A stretch of 64,000 bases of DNA from Druceiella hillmani (GCA_039881145.1 JAYKKI010000039.1:19648001-19712000), one strand, 5' to 3'. Counted from the first letter of the stretch, positions 1 through 11,849 are shown. Numbers and translations: made by a program. Notes: generated by a model not told the origin, from the letters alone.

Positions 1-2040
1 TTAGCATATAAAATGCTAAATTGGCCACACTGTCTCTGTTATTATTTATTTAACATGTAGAACTAATGTGTGAAATTTTGTATTTTTGTAGTTATTTGTG
101 TTATGTCTGTTGTTTTTGAAGTTGTGGAATCAATATAAGATTAGATTGGTTCCTAGAAACTTTTTTCTTGACAAAATTGACATTTCTTGACATGCATTCC
201 ACAATAGCTGCTGTCAACAAATGATTTGAACTGACGCTGATTGACGCAATGCATACGCATTGCAAATAATTTATTGTAGATGTTTTTTGTTAATATATTT
301 ATTGTGTGAGTATAACAGCTCCTTAGTAGCAAAACAATTAAAGGAATTACAAATGTAACATACGAATGTTTGTTCTAACGCGAGGAATACTGTTATTGAG
401 GCTTGGGTTATTCCTGCATGAATTCCTTATGCAATACCAGAAACCAATTGACTAAAGACATGAACAAAAATACGTATTGTCTAAATTGGACAATAACCGT
501 CTTCCTCTCTTAATTGGCATATGTACACAGAATCTACTTATGCAATTCAAAACAGTAACAATATATTAAGAAATTCTGTGTAATTTATAAGACGACCAAT
601 TTTCTTGTTAAATTATGCTGCAAATGTCTATTCGAGTACTGCGAGCTAACTTAATTTAACATTTTGAAACAAATTTCCCGCGACTTTCAAGCTATGGCTA
701 TAAACGCGGGTACCTTAGAATAATGAGTACTCCAGAAGGCGTGAACACGCTCGATAGTGTGTCCACAAAACTTCTTATCTTAAAAAGCCGGCTTGTGCTA
801 TTCCCACCTGTAAATATCACTGGACTGCAAAATAAACAAATGGGGATTACTTTTCATACGTAAAAATTATTACTTAATTTCATTTTCAATTAGCTATGCA
901 ATTTTAAAATATCGAAGTAGATTATTATTAACAAAAGCGCGCCATTTTTATTGGTGTTGTCACATCTTAAGAAATTGTTTACCCAAATTAAAACATCTTA
1001 ATTGCTCGATAAATGAAAAATGTAAAATTTTATTTGTAAAAAAATTGGGATTTGGAAAATGTCGGAGAATTTGATGTAACGTTTAAATTTCCATTATCAT
1101 ATTCAATTTTAGAATATTTTACATGTTGCGTATATAATCACTATATGCAGGATTATGGCAAGAAACACATGTTACGTTCATTCATTTCCGCCGTCTTCTT
1201 TAATTTCTTTTAAAAATGCGAACCGATATTGTTTAAAATATGAAGAAATGTTATCACGACATTGAATGCTAATTAATATAAATAATTGTTTCGTCCTATT
1301 TTGAATTTCTTTAGTATGAGATCGAATATTTTCAAACTTTCATTATGGACTTTTTCACATCTCTTTTTACTTTCAGACACTAAGATAATCGTTTTCTTTT
1401 TGTATTAAAAGTTTTAAGTGATGAATAAAATGGTAAAACATGACTAAATTTTTAAATAATTCAGAATGTTTAATCTGAACTTTCAGGTTTTAATAGATCA
1501 GAATAAATATTTTTGAAATTCAAAATGGCGGCCTTAATAATACTTCATATAAGCCAAGCCATGACCATATAAATTGATGCAAATATGAATCGTACTGCCG
1601 TAAGTAAATACATTTAATGCGTCGATTTCCTGAAGTTGGTGGGTAAATTTATTCTGCTAGTAACACCGTGCGCATTGGGTAAGGGCGCTAGTAGTCGGAG
1701 TGCGGTGCCCCCTCCACCGATTTTTGGCTTCACCGCGACCGCGAAGATTTGCGCGTATGCGCCTTCTAGATTACTTTATATTCTAAGGCGGGCACACATC
1801 GGATCAACAAAAACAAAACATGTGTTGATCTGTTGTGGACAATTTATCGAACATCAACAAACTTTTCTTCGTTGATGTTTAATAACCAGTAACGTTATAG
1901 TCAAGGCATCGAAACATTCGAATAAATGCGTGTGTTTGACGCCACGAGGCCAACGAACAATGTGCTCATTTGAAGCGCGTGTTTATTTACTGCAGACGTG
2001 TGATGAAAACTAAACGCGAAAATACACGAAGTACGGAAAA
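1..2040. other. Intergenic AT-rich sequence, no gene seen
   Basis: I see no convincing coding region. Positions 1660-1760 are clearly richer in G and C than their surroundings. They carry an 18-base stretch (1680-1697) identical, in inverse orientation, to part of the left end of the piggyBac element at 15.7 kb (15699-15716). A short hairpin with 9-base arms lies at about 1850-1881. Otherwise this is AT-rich non-coding DNA. Confidence 0.6.
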
Positions 2041-2080
2041 TAAAGAATATATATGGCGTTAATTTTCTAGAAATGCATTA

Positions 2081-2467
2081 TTCACAATTAAATGAAACTA
2101 CGTGATGTAGTATTATTTCTACTTTCTTTAAGTTCTTTACCGCAACCTAGGTTTCGTTGTATTACAACATTCTACTACAACAACAACTACGCTGCCTATA
2201 TCGTAGTACTTAAAGAAGACAAATTATTTTATCGAAACTGTATCCTTAAAGGTTATATAGGTACTCATTGACAAATGCTGCCAATATTACCTGTATTAAT
2301 TACATAACAGGTCTTTTTAAGTGACATTCGGCACAGATTTCATTCAATAATTTTAGATTGGTTAATATAGCCCGCCTGACGATGTTGTAATACAATGAAA
2401 TCTAGGTCGTGGTAAAGAAATTAAAGAAAGTAGAAATAATACTACATCACGTAGTTTCATTTAATTG
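2081..2467. mobile_element. Fold-back MITE, copy A
   Basis: The ends are inverted repeats of about 86 bases: 2085-2170 is nearly the reverse complement of 2382-2467. The arms carry the subsequence ACTACGTGATGTAGT, itself partly palindromic. The same arms occur in copy B at 16018-16253. Copy A has a longer, non-palindromic centre of about 210 bases, and part of that centre recurs at 2905-3000. There is no coding capacity. It is a non-autonomous fold-back element of unassigned superfamily. Sequence outside the left arm (about 2045-2080) also matches, inverted, the right flank of copy B, so the true element may extend past the palindrome. Confidence 0.8.
2278..2369. repeat. Direct repeat, first copy (partner at 2905-3000)
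   Basis: About 92 bases recur in the same orientation at 2905-3000 with roughly 90 percent identity by eye. The shared block runs from GCTGCC through CTGTATTAATTACATAAC and ends at TTTTAGATT-GTTAATATA. This first copy lies inside the MITE at 2081-2467. The second stands alone, so it is either a fragment of another copy or a local duplication. Confidence 0.75.
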
Positions 2468-2904
2468 CAGGTAAATAAAGATACTGAACGACTAAAAACA
2501 TGCTTTTATTATTTAATTTAGACAGAGAAGAGCCGCATCTTTAGGATTCTTGTTATAAGAAACGTAAATTTAAAACAAAAGAAATGTGAACTGAGCAGAA
2601 ATATTTAAAACTATAAACACCGGCATCGCCGATGTACAAAAGAAAATGGCGTCATTGTTTACTTCATTATGATTTAATACCTACGCGATTTGAGGTGACA
2701 GCTCTGGCCGAATCTCTTCCGTTCGTTAGCTTCTTCTGTACTTGCCGTAAAAGACAGAGATCAAAATTAATCAAAATATGCCACTCTTTAGTTATATATT
2801 TCATTTTAAAGCTTTGGCTATGGAAACTAAAGGTCATGCCATAACCAGGTGAATAGAGTGCCAAACAAGAACCTAAACTGACGGTGAATCCGCCCAGAAC
2901 GACG

Positions 2905-3000
2905 CTGCCTATATTATCTGTATTAATTACATAACAAATGTTTTTAAGTGAAACTCAGTTGGCACAGATTTCATTCAATAATTTTAGATTCGTTAATATA
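2905..3000. repeat. Direct repeat, second copy
   Basis: Partner of 2278-2369. It lacks the inverted arms that flank the first copy and runs directly into the microsatellite at 3030. Confidence 0.75.
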
Positions 3001-3029
3001 TTAATAGAGCATATCTGCTTATTATTTAT

Positions 3030-3065
3030 ATTATATATACACACACACAAATACACATATATGTA

Positions 3066-3117
<52 letters not shown>

Positions 3118-3128
3118 CATACACATAA
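3030..3128. repeat. Compound (TA)n/(CA)n microsatellite
   Basis: TA tract, then a short CA run, then a long TA run with a few CA/TG interruptions. Short reading frames across it encode only Tyr/Ile repeats and are not genes. Confidence 0.95.
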
Positions 3129-4047
3129 GTATTTGACCTTGAAAAATTAAATGTATATGACATGGGTCAATGTAAAACATAAAATATTTTTGTAAAAATG
3201 TTTGAAAACTGCAGAATAGGTTCAAAAAATTTTTGTGATAAAAAAAATAATGCAAATAACAAACAATTAATCGAAACTCCTACATAGGGAAAAGTGCAAA
3301 TTTTTTGTTCATTAAATTGAAAAAGTTATTATGAATTCAGTTTCCACACAAAAAAATCAGAATATTATAATAAGCAATATATAACTTAAAAACAATATTT
3401 AACGAGATACTAAAGATATTTAATAAACTCCCTTATAATGAATGCTAAATAACAGGCCAGTGACGTCATAAGCCAGTTAGTTGTGTTTTGTATGGGGCGT
3501 TTTCGTGCGAATCGTAGTTCGTCAGTATTTATGGCGTTATAATTTTCAAAGGAAAAGTCCTAGGTACGATATAGTTATTTTAACGGCTTTTAATGTTATT
3601 ACTTTTTCTACTTTAGTTATAAAAAATATACTCAAATACCCTATTTTATATTGTTTTTTGCCTAAATATATTATGCAAATAGTTTCTAAATGACACCTTT
3701 TTAGTTATTTTTTCCCCATGAAATATATTTCTATTACGCTTTAAATCAATAATAAAATGTGATCACTGTTGCCGTGATACATATCCTCATTTTCGAAATA
3801 ATTGATCAAGTATTTAAAAATAAGTTAATAATAATTTTCGCTTGATTTGTTTACTTAAATAAGGTTTATATTTGTTTTCGCTTTATTAAGTATTTCTAAA
3901 ACGCTTTCCACGGATTATGTAAGCCTCTTCTTGATTTTAAATTAATTAAAATTCGTACCTAATATCTCTTGTCCCCTTATAATAAATATATAGTACATAT
4001 ATCTGACACATTTCAACGACCGGTACAATCCCTTTTACGCCCGTATG
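3129..4047. other. Non-coding AT-rich sequence
   Basis: No gene recognised. A 70-codon open frame at 3481-3693 has no recognisable domain, and its Phe/Ile-rich composition is what AT-rich DNA gives by chance. The stretch 3455-3560 is less AT-rich and may be an unidentified repeat. Confidence 0.5.
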
Positions 4048-4250
4048 CACCACACGCGGTCAGGACTCTCAGTCAGATTTACTGATAGTTAAAAACCTAT
4101 TTTGTATAGATGCTTTAGCAATTGGACCATGCAATAGGGCACGGTCGGTAAAGTGGACTCTTGTTCCGACTCTACTGACAGTTAATGAGAAACAAAAATA
4201 TGTTGTAAACTGTCAGTAAGTCCGACTGACAGTCTTGACCGTGTGTGGTG
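4048..4250. mobile_element. 203-bp MITE with 43-bp terminal inverted repeats
   Basis: Starts CACCACACGCGGTCAGGACT and ends with its near-exact reverse complement (AGTCTTGACCGTGTGTGGTG). The arms match over about 43 bases with a handful of mismatches. The centre has no coding capacity. A TA lies just outside the right end and near the left end, but a clean target duplication cannot be fixed by eye, so the superfamily is left open. Confidence 0.8.
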
Positions 4251-4737
4251 TAGTTAGTACATTTTCTGTGCACTCGTTTATTTCAAAGTTATTTAAATAC
4301 TTTAAATATTTATAGAAAAATCACTGTCGTCATCGGGTATTGCAATGAAAGATTATTTTTTCCTTTAATTTATTTATGGTCGTAACTGAATTAATTTTGC
4401 TGGAGTATGTTAAAATATTAAGTAACTCCAATGGTATGCAATAGACGTCTTTTATATGCCGCTCTAACTAAATGGCGTTTGAGTTATTTTTGTAACGACT
4501 TCGAGCTAACGAAAGAAAAAAAAATTCTAAGTGGTCCTAGCTAATTTTATACAAGGGCAAATATTTTAAAAAACTTTTTTTCAATAATTAGTTTCCTGTA
4601 AAGGTCTAATGCACAAATCGATATTATTAGAGCAATGATGTCAATTTTTCGTCTGGAATTTATCAATAATTATCTTGACGGAAATATAAAATTAAGTATG
4701 TAATCAGTGGTTTTGTCAAATAGTGCCGTGATTAATC

Positions 4738-5790
4738 CTATATAATCAAGATACACAGCATTTTTCCAACCAGGTGATAGTAGTTCATGTTAGGTATTGA
4801 GGTTAACACCATTTCGGTTTGCTTCTTTCTGGGTTTCCTTTTTCCTTTAAGAACTTTTGGGTACAAACGGTATTTCCTCAACAGGAATCTTAACAATTCC
4901 CAAATTATCAGACACTTAGCTAAGAATTGAACTATCAGCAATTATTGGATTATTTGGGATTTAGTCTTGAGTCGCTAAGAACGATTTAATAATTAATATT
5001 TGAAGTAGACGGAGTTGGATCTTGAGTATTTTCGAGATCAGCTCGCAGAGGAATATTCGTCGTTTCTAATGGTTCGTACAATCAGGGAAAATGTTTGGGT
5101 CTAGATACCAAAGTCCAGTCTTCTTAAATCCGTTAACTATATTATGTATCGTAGTAGCCTTACGACACACTTTTTTTCTAAAAGAGACCCAATTTGAAAT
5201 TAGGTAACTACTCTACCAGAATGATTTTTGAGCCATGTGCTATTTCTTGGTTAAAATATGCCTTCAGAGGCCCATAAAACGAAACATATAAAAACTGCAT
5301 CCTTTGGGTGCAGTGTGGTGGAAATACGATAAAATGATTGTGGCAATTTACGGTCTGTGGTGCAATATTCTTTGCGGTCTCTGAACTATCCACAGAGCTG
5401 ATTCAACAACATTATACATGCGAAAAGAAGAATCTTATTCTTGTCGACGATTTCTTGCATCACATTAAAAAAAAGCCTGCTGAACGCTTGTGCTCTTCCA
5501 GCAGACGTTGCTTCCGGTTTTCGTAAGTATATACCTTTGTTTCTCTGCCAAAACCCAGCTAACCATTCTTGACCAGCTTTCTGTGATACTTTGTTGAAGT
5601 TATAAATTATTCTTAATACCATTTTGATCTGCAATCTGAAAAGCGTATTCTTGAACTTCTTTGCATGTAAAACCAAATACTCTTATTTCCAATAATTTTA
5701 AATGCTCTATCAGTTGTCTCTCAATTTCAGTCGTAAAAGTTGTTTTATATCTGCCCAAGCCTTTTCATTTTTGTTCACTCTTGCGATGCA
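4738..5790 (-). pseudogene. Decayed pogo/Tigger-type (DDE_1) transposase, copy 1
   Basis: Reading the minus strand from about 5790 downward gives the pieces of a Tigger/Jerky transposase in the right order but in several frames. First comes a DNA-binding segment: T-F-T-T-E-I-E-R-Q-L-I-E-H-L near 5740, then F-G-F-T-C-K-E-V and E-W-L-A-G-F-W-Q-R, ending in L-R-K-P-E-A-T-S-A-G-R-A near 5500. The end of the DDE domain follows (F-P-P-H-C-T-Q-R-M-Q then Y-G-P-L-K-A-Y-F-N-Q-E-I, 5208-5393). Last is a basic tail with R-K-P-R-K-K and T-S-I-P (4738-4941). The middle of the catalytic domain is missing, so there is a large internal deletion plus stops and frameshifts. It lies next to a second, different Tigger relic in the same orientation. 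Non-functional. Confidence 0.85.
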
Positions 5791-5854
5791 TGCTGGTATG
5801 AAACTCGTTCTGAAACGAAAAAAGTATGTGTAATGGCATACTAGGGTAAGGATG

Positions 5855-8463
5855 CCTATTATGAGATACCATTTCTATTTTTGACTACAAAAACAAAACT
5901 GTTACATTTAAAGCTTTCTGAGATATAGTTTTAGATAGGAAATTTAATGTACTTGAAATGTATAATAGCTATTTAGTGCTAAATACAATATTTTTCTGGC
6001 TGTGTTGTAAAAAGTGAAAAATAACAGAAAAGAAGTCCAAGGCAAAGGGTCCCTATTATGAGATATTAGGGGTTCTAATATAAGATAGTATCTCATATTA
6101 AGTTCCTTAAAATTTTAGGGGTAAACAAACATAAAAAACTATATTAATGTCATTATAATCACATATTTATTGTAACTTTTTGATTAAATATTATAGACAA
6201 ACATCAGTCTCAATATTTTGGTACTTTAATTATTAAATTGTAGACTAGTTTCAGTCTTCAAAACGGGTTCACAATAATTATTGTTTATACTTTAGTTACA
6301 CTTAACAAAGATTTGAGCTACCTATGCTCACTTATTATAATCATATTTAGGATTTTTCATAAAAATATCAAAAGTAAAGTTATAAACACCTATACGGTAG
6401 TAACAAAAATAAAAATCTCTTCTAGAATATTGTAAATCTTACCATGTCTTACATATCTAAACATAAAGAACACAAAAAAACGATTCGATGCTACATCTCC
6501 ACAATCCTCATGAGCCCATTTAAAACAAACTTGACACTTAGCCCATTTTTCTCCTCTTGTATCTTGTGAAACGTTTCCGCTGCAGTAGGGACATTCAGCA
6601 TCATATTCATCCCCGCTGCTATCTGCGAGCTCAGGCATGTCATCGTCTTCGGAACTGGAACTAACTTCTTCAACTTTCTTCTTTTTAAAAGCTTTTTTTC
6701 ATTGTCTGCTTGTTTTTATTTGTCTGTTTGTTTTGTCCTTTCTTATTTTCTTTATCTTGCTTTTTATTTAGGAATTCTTCTAGTGAATTCTTATACGGAG
6801 AAGCCGTAATTATAGAAGCTGCTCCAGTTCGAGTTTTTTTAAAAGAAGAATTGTTCTTAGGTACTGGGTACTGGGTTAAGTGCAAAAGGTGAGACACGAG
6901 ACGATGTACTAGGTACTGGATTATCATAAACACTAGCAACTCTTGATGATGCGTTAGAAGATGCCAATCCTTGAGGCTCATCAGGAGGAATTTCATTTAC
7001 TAAACCGCTTTCCTCTCTCTGATTTTAATTAGAATTTTCGCTATTGGATATCACTTCAGTTGGCTCTAATTGGTTTTCAATCGAAGGAGGCACACAATTT
7101 GTATTCTCCGGATTTGCGTTCTCGTCATTTCTCTGCTCTTGATCCTCTTCATAAAATATTGAAAACTCCGTCTCCGTCTCCGTCTGTAAAAATATGTCGA
7201 TTGCAGGGAAACAACCCAGTTTTGCGAAAACCATTTACGGAGTTGGTCATAGTAGCAGTTTTTTCATAAGCCGTACCAAACAATCTTGCCACGTGTTTCT
7301 TTGTTAGTGTGCGTCCCGGATTATTACGCAGCCAAGTTTCAATTTCTTGGGAGTAATAAGCTTTTAGTGGCTTCATAAATGCTACGTCCATTGGCTGCAT
7401 TTTATGCGTGCAATGTGGTGGCAAGCAAACGATTATCACGTTGTTGTCTCGAGCTAAATTAATCACATCGATGTTTCGTGTATGTGTGTAATGGCCATCT
7501 AAAACCAATAAAATTGATCATCTTTACTTGGTTTTGTAAAGTTGACAGAATGCTGAAACCACTTTTTGAATAGGTGTGTCTGAATCCAGCCTGAGGAATG
7601 ACAATCGCCAATTGAACCTGATGGTGCACCATCCATTAACTCTTGAGCCATATTTTTCCTTGGAAAAACTATTAATAGAGGAACGTAGGTACCACAAGCG
7701 TTCATACAGGTCACTATAGTCATGAGTTTTCCTCTTTCCAGGGATGTCAACGCACCAACCTGTTTCTTGCCGTTCATACTGACAACTTTGGAACGTTTAT
7801 GTTGAACTACTGTTATACCTGTCTCGTCGACGTTGTAGAACCTGTGTGGAGCGGATTTTATCTTATCAAGTTCAGGCTCATATAAATAAAAAAAGTTGTC
7901 GACTGCAGCTGGATTAAATCCTTTTACTCTGGCGGCAGAAACTGCTTCAGGTGTCCTAATTGATAATGTAGGATGTCTCTTCAAAAATCCACGTAGCCAT
8001 TTTTTACCAGCAGAGGCTTTAGTCACACTGAAAGGATGCCTTAGATTGTTTTTAATAGCGAACTGAAACGCCATATATTTGATATCCTGCAGACGTAAGC
8101 CATAAAATCGTCTATCCATTTCTTTGCAATAACTTTCCAGCTCGGCTTCTAAATCAATAGGTAAGGCTGGTCATCTCCCCATACGAACCTGGACAAGATC
8201 TTCTGCATGGACATCTTTTTTCACATAGCGTTCAACCCTTGGGAACATCAAATCGTTTGGCAGCTCTTAAGTAGCCCATTTCGTTTCTTCGTACTGCATT
8301 CATAGCCTGTATCATGGCAGAGTGGTCCCAGGTCTTCCTTTTGATCGGAGGCATCTAAAATAAAAAATATAGGGTTTAACCCATCACCTATAAAAATTGC
8401 TCTTTTTGTGTACCACAATATGAGATATCCCATTTTAAGAATCCCAGCATATCTCATATTAGG
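5855..8463 (-). mobile_element. Tigger-like element with TATGAGATA terminal and subterminal repeats
   Basis: The left end reads CCTATTATGAGATA (5855-5868). The right end carries its inverted counterpart ATCTCATATTAGG (8451-8463). The same TATGAGATA core recurs inside at about 6056-6110 (two or three copies, both orientations) and at 8417-8428. These look like the terminal repeats and transposase-binding subterminal repeats of the element that encodes the transposase at 6390-8354. Exact outer boundaries and the TA duplication expected for this superfamily are not resolved. Confidence 0.65.
6390..8354 (-). pseudogene. Decayed Tigger-type transposase with C-terminal zinc finger, copy 2
   Basis: Most of the protein is readable on the minus strand. 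From 8354: Met-Pro-Pro-Ile-Lys-Arg-Lys followed by a Pipsqueak-type helix-turn-helix (A-A-K-R-F-D-V-P-K-G), ending at a stop near 8236. From 8119: a CENP-B-type DNA-binding region (K-W-L-R-G-F-L-K-R-H-P, R-T-P-E-A-V-S-A-A-R) and the first half of the DDE domain with F-Y-N-V-D-E-T-G (first Asp). After a frameshift at about 7505 comes L-D-G-H-Y-T-H (second Asp), then C-L-P-P-H-C-T-H-K-M-Q-P-M-D-V-A-F (third Asp). The basic linker S-P-Y-K-N-S-L-E-E-F follows near 6790. The tail at 6638-6490 is PHD-like: C-P-Y-C ... K-W-A-K-C-Q-V-C-F-K-W-A-H-E-D-C. All three catalytic acids survive, but at least three frame breaks make it inactive. Confidence 0.92.
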
Positions 8464-8465
8464 AA

Positions 8466-9268
8466 AAAAACAGTTTTACAAAATGGATGCCTTTTTTTTG
8501 TTTCAAAAAGAAAACAACTGCATTTACATCTTAAAATTGATCATATTAGTTACAAACAAAATATATATTTAGAGCTTTTAACGTAATAATAAAGTTGTTA
8601 CATACCTTGTAAACATTTGATGAAAAATATTTGGTTTTACGATAATGTATTAACCTGCACGCACAGGTCCTCAGATCGCCGGTGGCCGGCGCGCACTAGC
8701 AGACGTTTAGCACTGTTGCTGTGATTTTTATACTGATTTCCTAATTGATATATCGTCGAGCACCAGCGAGCATAAGACCGATCTATTACTTAGTTGAAAC
8801 TTTATCCTTAATGTATTAAAATATTATTTTGCAAAGCCAGGTTCTGCATTTATTTTCCGATATCATTTGCTCAAAGGACGTGGATGTGATAAATATGTAT
8901 TGCATGTCCGTCGTCCAAAATTTTATAATAACAATTACAATTAATACAACCTCTTAATAAATAATATTTGGTTAATAATATGACAAAATCAAAACTGCCC
9001 GTTTTTTACGCAAAAGTGTGTATATAGATTTTTTTTGCTCCTTATTGCATTTCTTTACTAATTTCCTAAATGTTTTTCAACTGTTATATTATCATGGCAA
9101 TTAAATTCAAACAAATATTGAAATAATTTCATTCTAACGCGGATCAAAATAAGATTGCTAATGTCGAAAAAAAAAATTACATTCTCAAATGTTATCATTG
9201 GCTTTATCGTTTGTTAATGACCCTGGTGGTAATCAAGTACTATACTACCTTAAACTTGAAATAGTTTT

Positions 9269-9271
<3 letters not shown>
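8466..9271. other. Non-coding sequence
   Basis: No gene seen. A GC-rich patch at about 8655-8710 (GCCGGTGGCCGGCGCGCAC) stands out from the AT-rich surroundings. I cannot assign it. Confidence 0.5.

Positions 9272-9330
<59 letters not shown>
9272..9330. repeat. (TA)n microsatellite
   Basis: Uninterrupted alternating TA over about 58 bases. Confidence 0.97.
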
Positions 9331-9332
<2 letters not shown>

Positions 9333-10769
9333 TACAGTGGCTTTTTTTAGGCTAAGGTGATTGTAAACTGGCTTAAAAACTGATAGATTTGTTTTCTACG
9401 TTGGCAATTTTAAATATTTCGATCTATGTTATAAGTAAAATAAAAGTTATTTAGGTAAATCATAATAAAATAGTAATGAAGAAGAACATAGATAAGGTTC
9501 CACTGAGACATCTTTAGAAATCGATGCGAAATAATCCACAACTTGTTCCACCGTAGATCAAGCAGGCCACTACTTTAGACTATACATGATAAGAAAAGAA
9601 AAAAACAATTTTCCGTTTTTAAAAAGGAACTAATAACAAAATCACAATGTCAACTAATATGTAACATTTTAACAATAAATCTAACATCATCAAGACATAC
9701 AGATTTCAATATAAAACATAAACACGTTCGAACAAAGTAAAGGACGTTGAAACTGATTTATACACGGTTTAAGCAAAGAATACTAACTATTACTACGTAA
9801 AGAAGCGACACTCACCTCCCCCCGCCAGTTTAACGTCACCCGCAGATAATGAGTACGATCATGTGTATGCGTTCCCAGGTTGCCAGGTTGCTTGCTGAGT
9901 GCGCGTGTAATTTGTTCAATTGTGCGATGTTTGGTTGAGTTTACCTTGTATAATTCAGTGTTACTATAATAGTTTAACTATTTATAGTAATTAAATGTTT
10001 AATTATAATTCATTTTTAAGTATATAGTTAACTATTTATATTAATTCAATGTAATAGTCCGTCGTTGCACTGTGTACAAGGGCTTAAAAAGCAATAAAAT
10101 CACTGATAGGAGATTGTTTTGTCTCCATTTTTTTGTTTGTTGTAAATAATTTAATTTTGTATCAACAACTTATTTAGTTAGTACCTATAATTTTGTGTTA
10201 ACTAACTGAGCAGTTTTAACTTTCAAACTGATCTTAAAAGTCATTGTTTAGTTTGAACGCGATGTGTTTGGAAAACGTATTCTTCTAGTGTCGGCTGTAG
10301 GCATGTTATATTGTTTATTAAGAGATCTTTCAAATCAAGCAAATCTAAACAAGTCAAAAGTACAACGAAGACAATATTTGAGTGTATCACATTTATAAAT
10401 AAAGAAAATTAATTTTTACTTAAAATTTTTTTTTCGTTTAAGAATCATACTAAGTACATTTTTTTCAAATGTTGTCTTAATATCATTATTACAAAATCAG
10501 TTTCACACAATTAAATGTATTGTGTAAAATATTTATTCACATAATTACATTTTTACAATTAGATAATAATAAAGTCGCGTGTGCCAGTATAAAGTACTGC
10601 GCCAGCGTGCTATCGAGACAGTCATTCGATCGACGCTATTAGTTAGAAAGAGAAAGATCTATGTTGCTGAGTATAACGTCAACTCGCTTGATCTGCACGA
10701 TTCTCCGCAACGATCGAGACCGGTATGTAGTATTAGTAAATATTTTTACCTGCACGCTGCTGAAACCCT
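9331..10769. other. Non-coding sequence
   Basis: No gene recognised. The 9800-9910 segment is GC-richer and, inverted, weakly resembles 19840-19900 (a run of G after AAACTGG/AAGCTGG). A 65-codon frame at 10579-10776 has no recognisable domain. Confidence 0.45.
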
Positions 10770-11010
10770 ACATTAACTTACAAATAATAGTTAAATAGTG
10801 AGTTAACTTGCAAATCTGGCGAGATAAGACCTTATCGTTGTTTGGACAGTAATTTACCAGTTAAGTAATAAGTTGACGATTAAATAGATACAATAGAATC
10901 GCGTTCTATTTTTTCGGCGAGTTAAATTCAGTGCCGCCCCACCCTGCATCTCTCACTCCGCAACTTAACTCGCTGTCCGTGTGAACGGGCGAGTTTAGTT
11001 GTTATTTAAC
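10770..11010. mobile_element. Possible short MITE with AGTTAA-type subterminal repeats
   Basis: GTTAAATA at 10790 is matched inverted by TATTTAAC ending at 11010. The 12-base GAGTTAACTTGC near 10800 is matched inverted, with one mismatch, by GCAACTTAACTC near 10965. Several further AGTTAA motifs lie between. This is the architecture of a small non-autonomous DNA element, but the ends are imperfect and no target duplication is clear. Confidence 0.35.
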
Positions 11011-11262
11011 AAAAGTTGTTAGGGCGCGACCTGTTTTTTGTTTATCATTTTCGTTTCTAAATTATTATTATACACATATTTGTTTCCCTTTCATGAACAC
11101 ATAAAGTAATATATCTATATTTTAAAGTTGCTGACGATCATTCTGAAAAACGTAAACAAGTCGTTATCAACCCTTAAGAGGTATCGCTAACTATCGTAAC
11201 ACATGTGGCATAGTGGGTCTAAAAAGGGCATTATAAAAATTGTACCTATTTTTTGAGTTACG

Positions 11263-11269
<7 letters not shown>

Positions 11270-11322
<53 letters not shown>
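11270..11322. repeat. (TA)n microsatellite
   Basis: Alternating TA tract of about 50 bases. The sequence from here to 11800 is AT-rich and non-coding. Confidence 0.97.
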
Positions 11323-11325
<3 letters not shown>

Positions 11326-11849
11326 ATAATAATAAACCAAATTGAATTAAAATATTATTAAACAAGTTTTTATTATATATTTACTCTTAGAATTATAAAT
11401 CAATAATTTTTCATAAATTATTACAAAAATAAAGGACTTTTTATAGTCTCAAAATTAAGTAATTTTCGTCGCTGTTATAAGATTAATATTTATTTTAAAT
11501 TTGTTTTGATCATAACAAATTAAGCTAACAATTAAACAACATTTTTATCAGATTAATAAAAAAAATGACATGCAAAATTAATAGCTTAGGTACAATTTTG
11601 TGAATACTTGTTGTCCTTATTTCTTGTGCATGCATAAGAACGACCTCCTTTTTGCACCTATTTGACTTGTACCTGTCACAATGGCGTTTTGTTCTCCAAT
11701 TCCCAGGAAATTATCAATTTCGATTCGTAAATCCCTGGGAAATGTCATACACTCCAGTTTTTTCTATAATATGATCTCTTATCAGATCAATGCCAATTGA
11801 TTTGATGTAACTTCGTTTCCGGGATTAGATGCTTTTCACAAAACATACC

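Noticed and set aside
2938..3255. Open frames on both strands across the TA/CA microsatellite
   Set aside because: They encode Tyr-Ile or His-Thr repeats created by the microsatellite.
10579..10776. 65-codon frame in a GC-richer patch
   Set aside because: No domain and no conserved motif recognised.
11200..11230. Left end of the hAT element (TAGTGGGTC at 11213)
   Set aside because: Resembles the putative right end TAGGGGTC, but the flanking 8 bases do not match ATCTTGAT.
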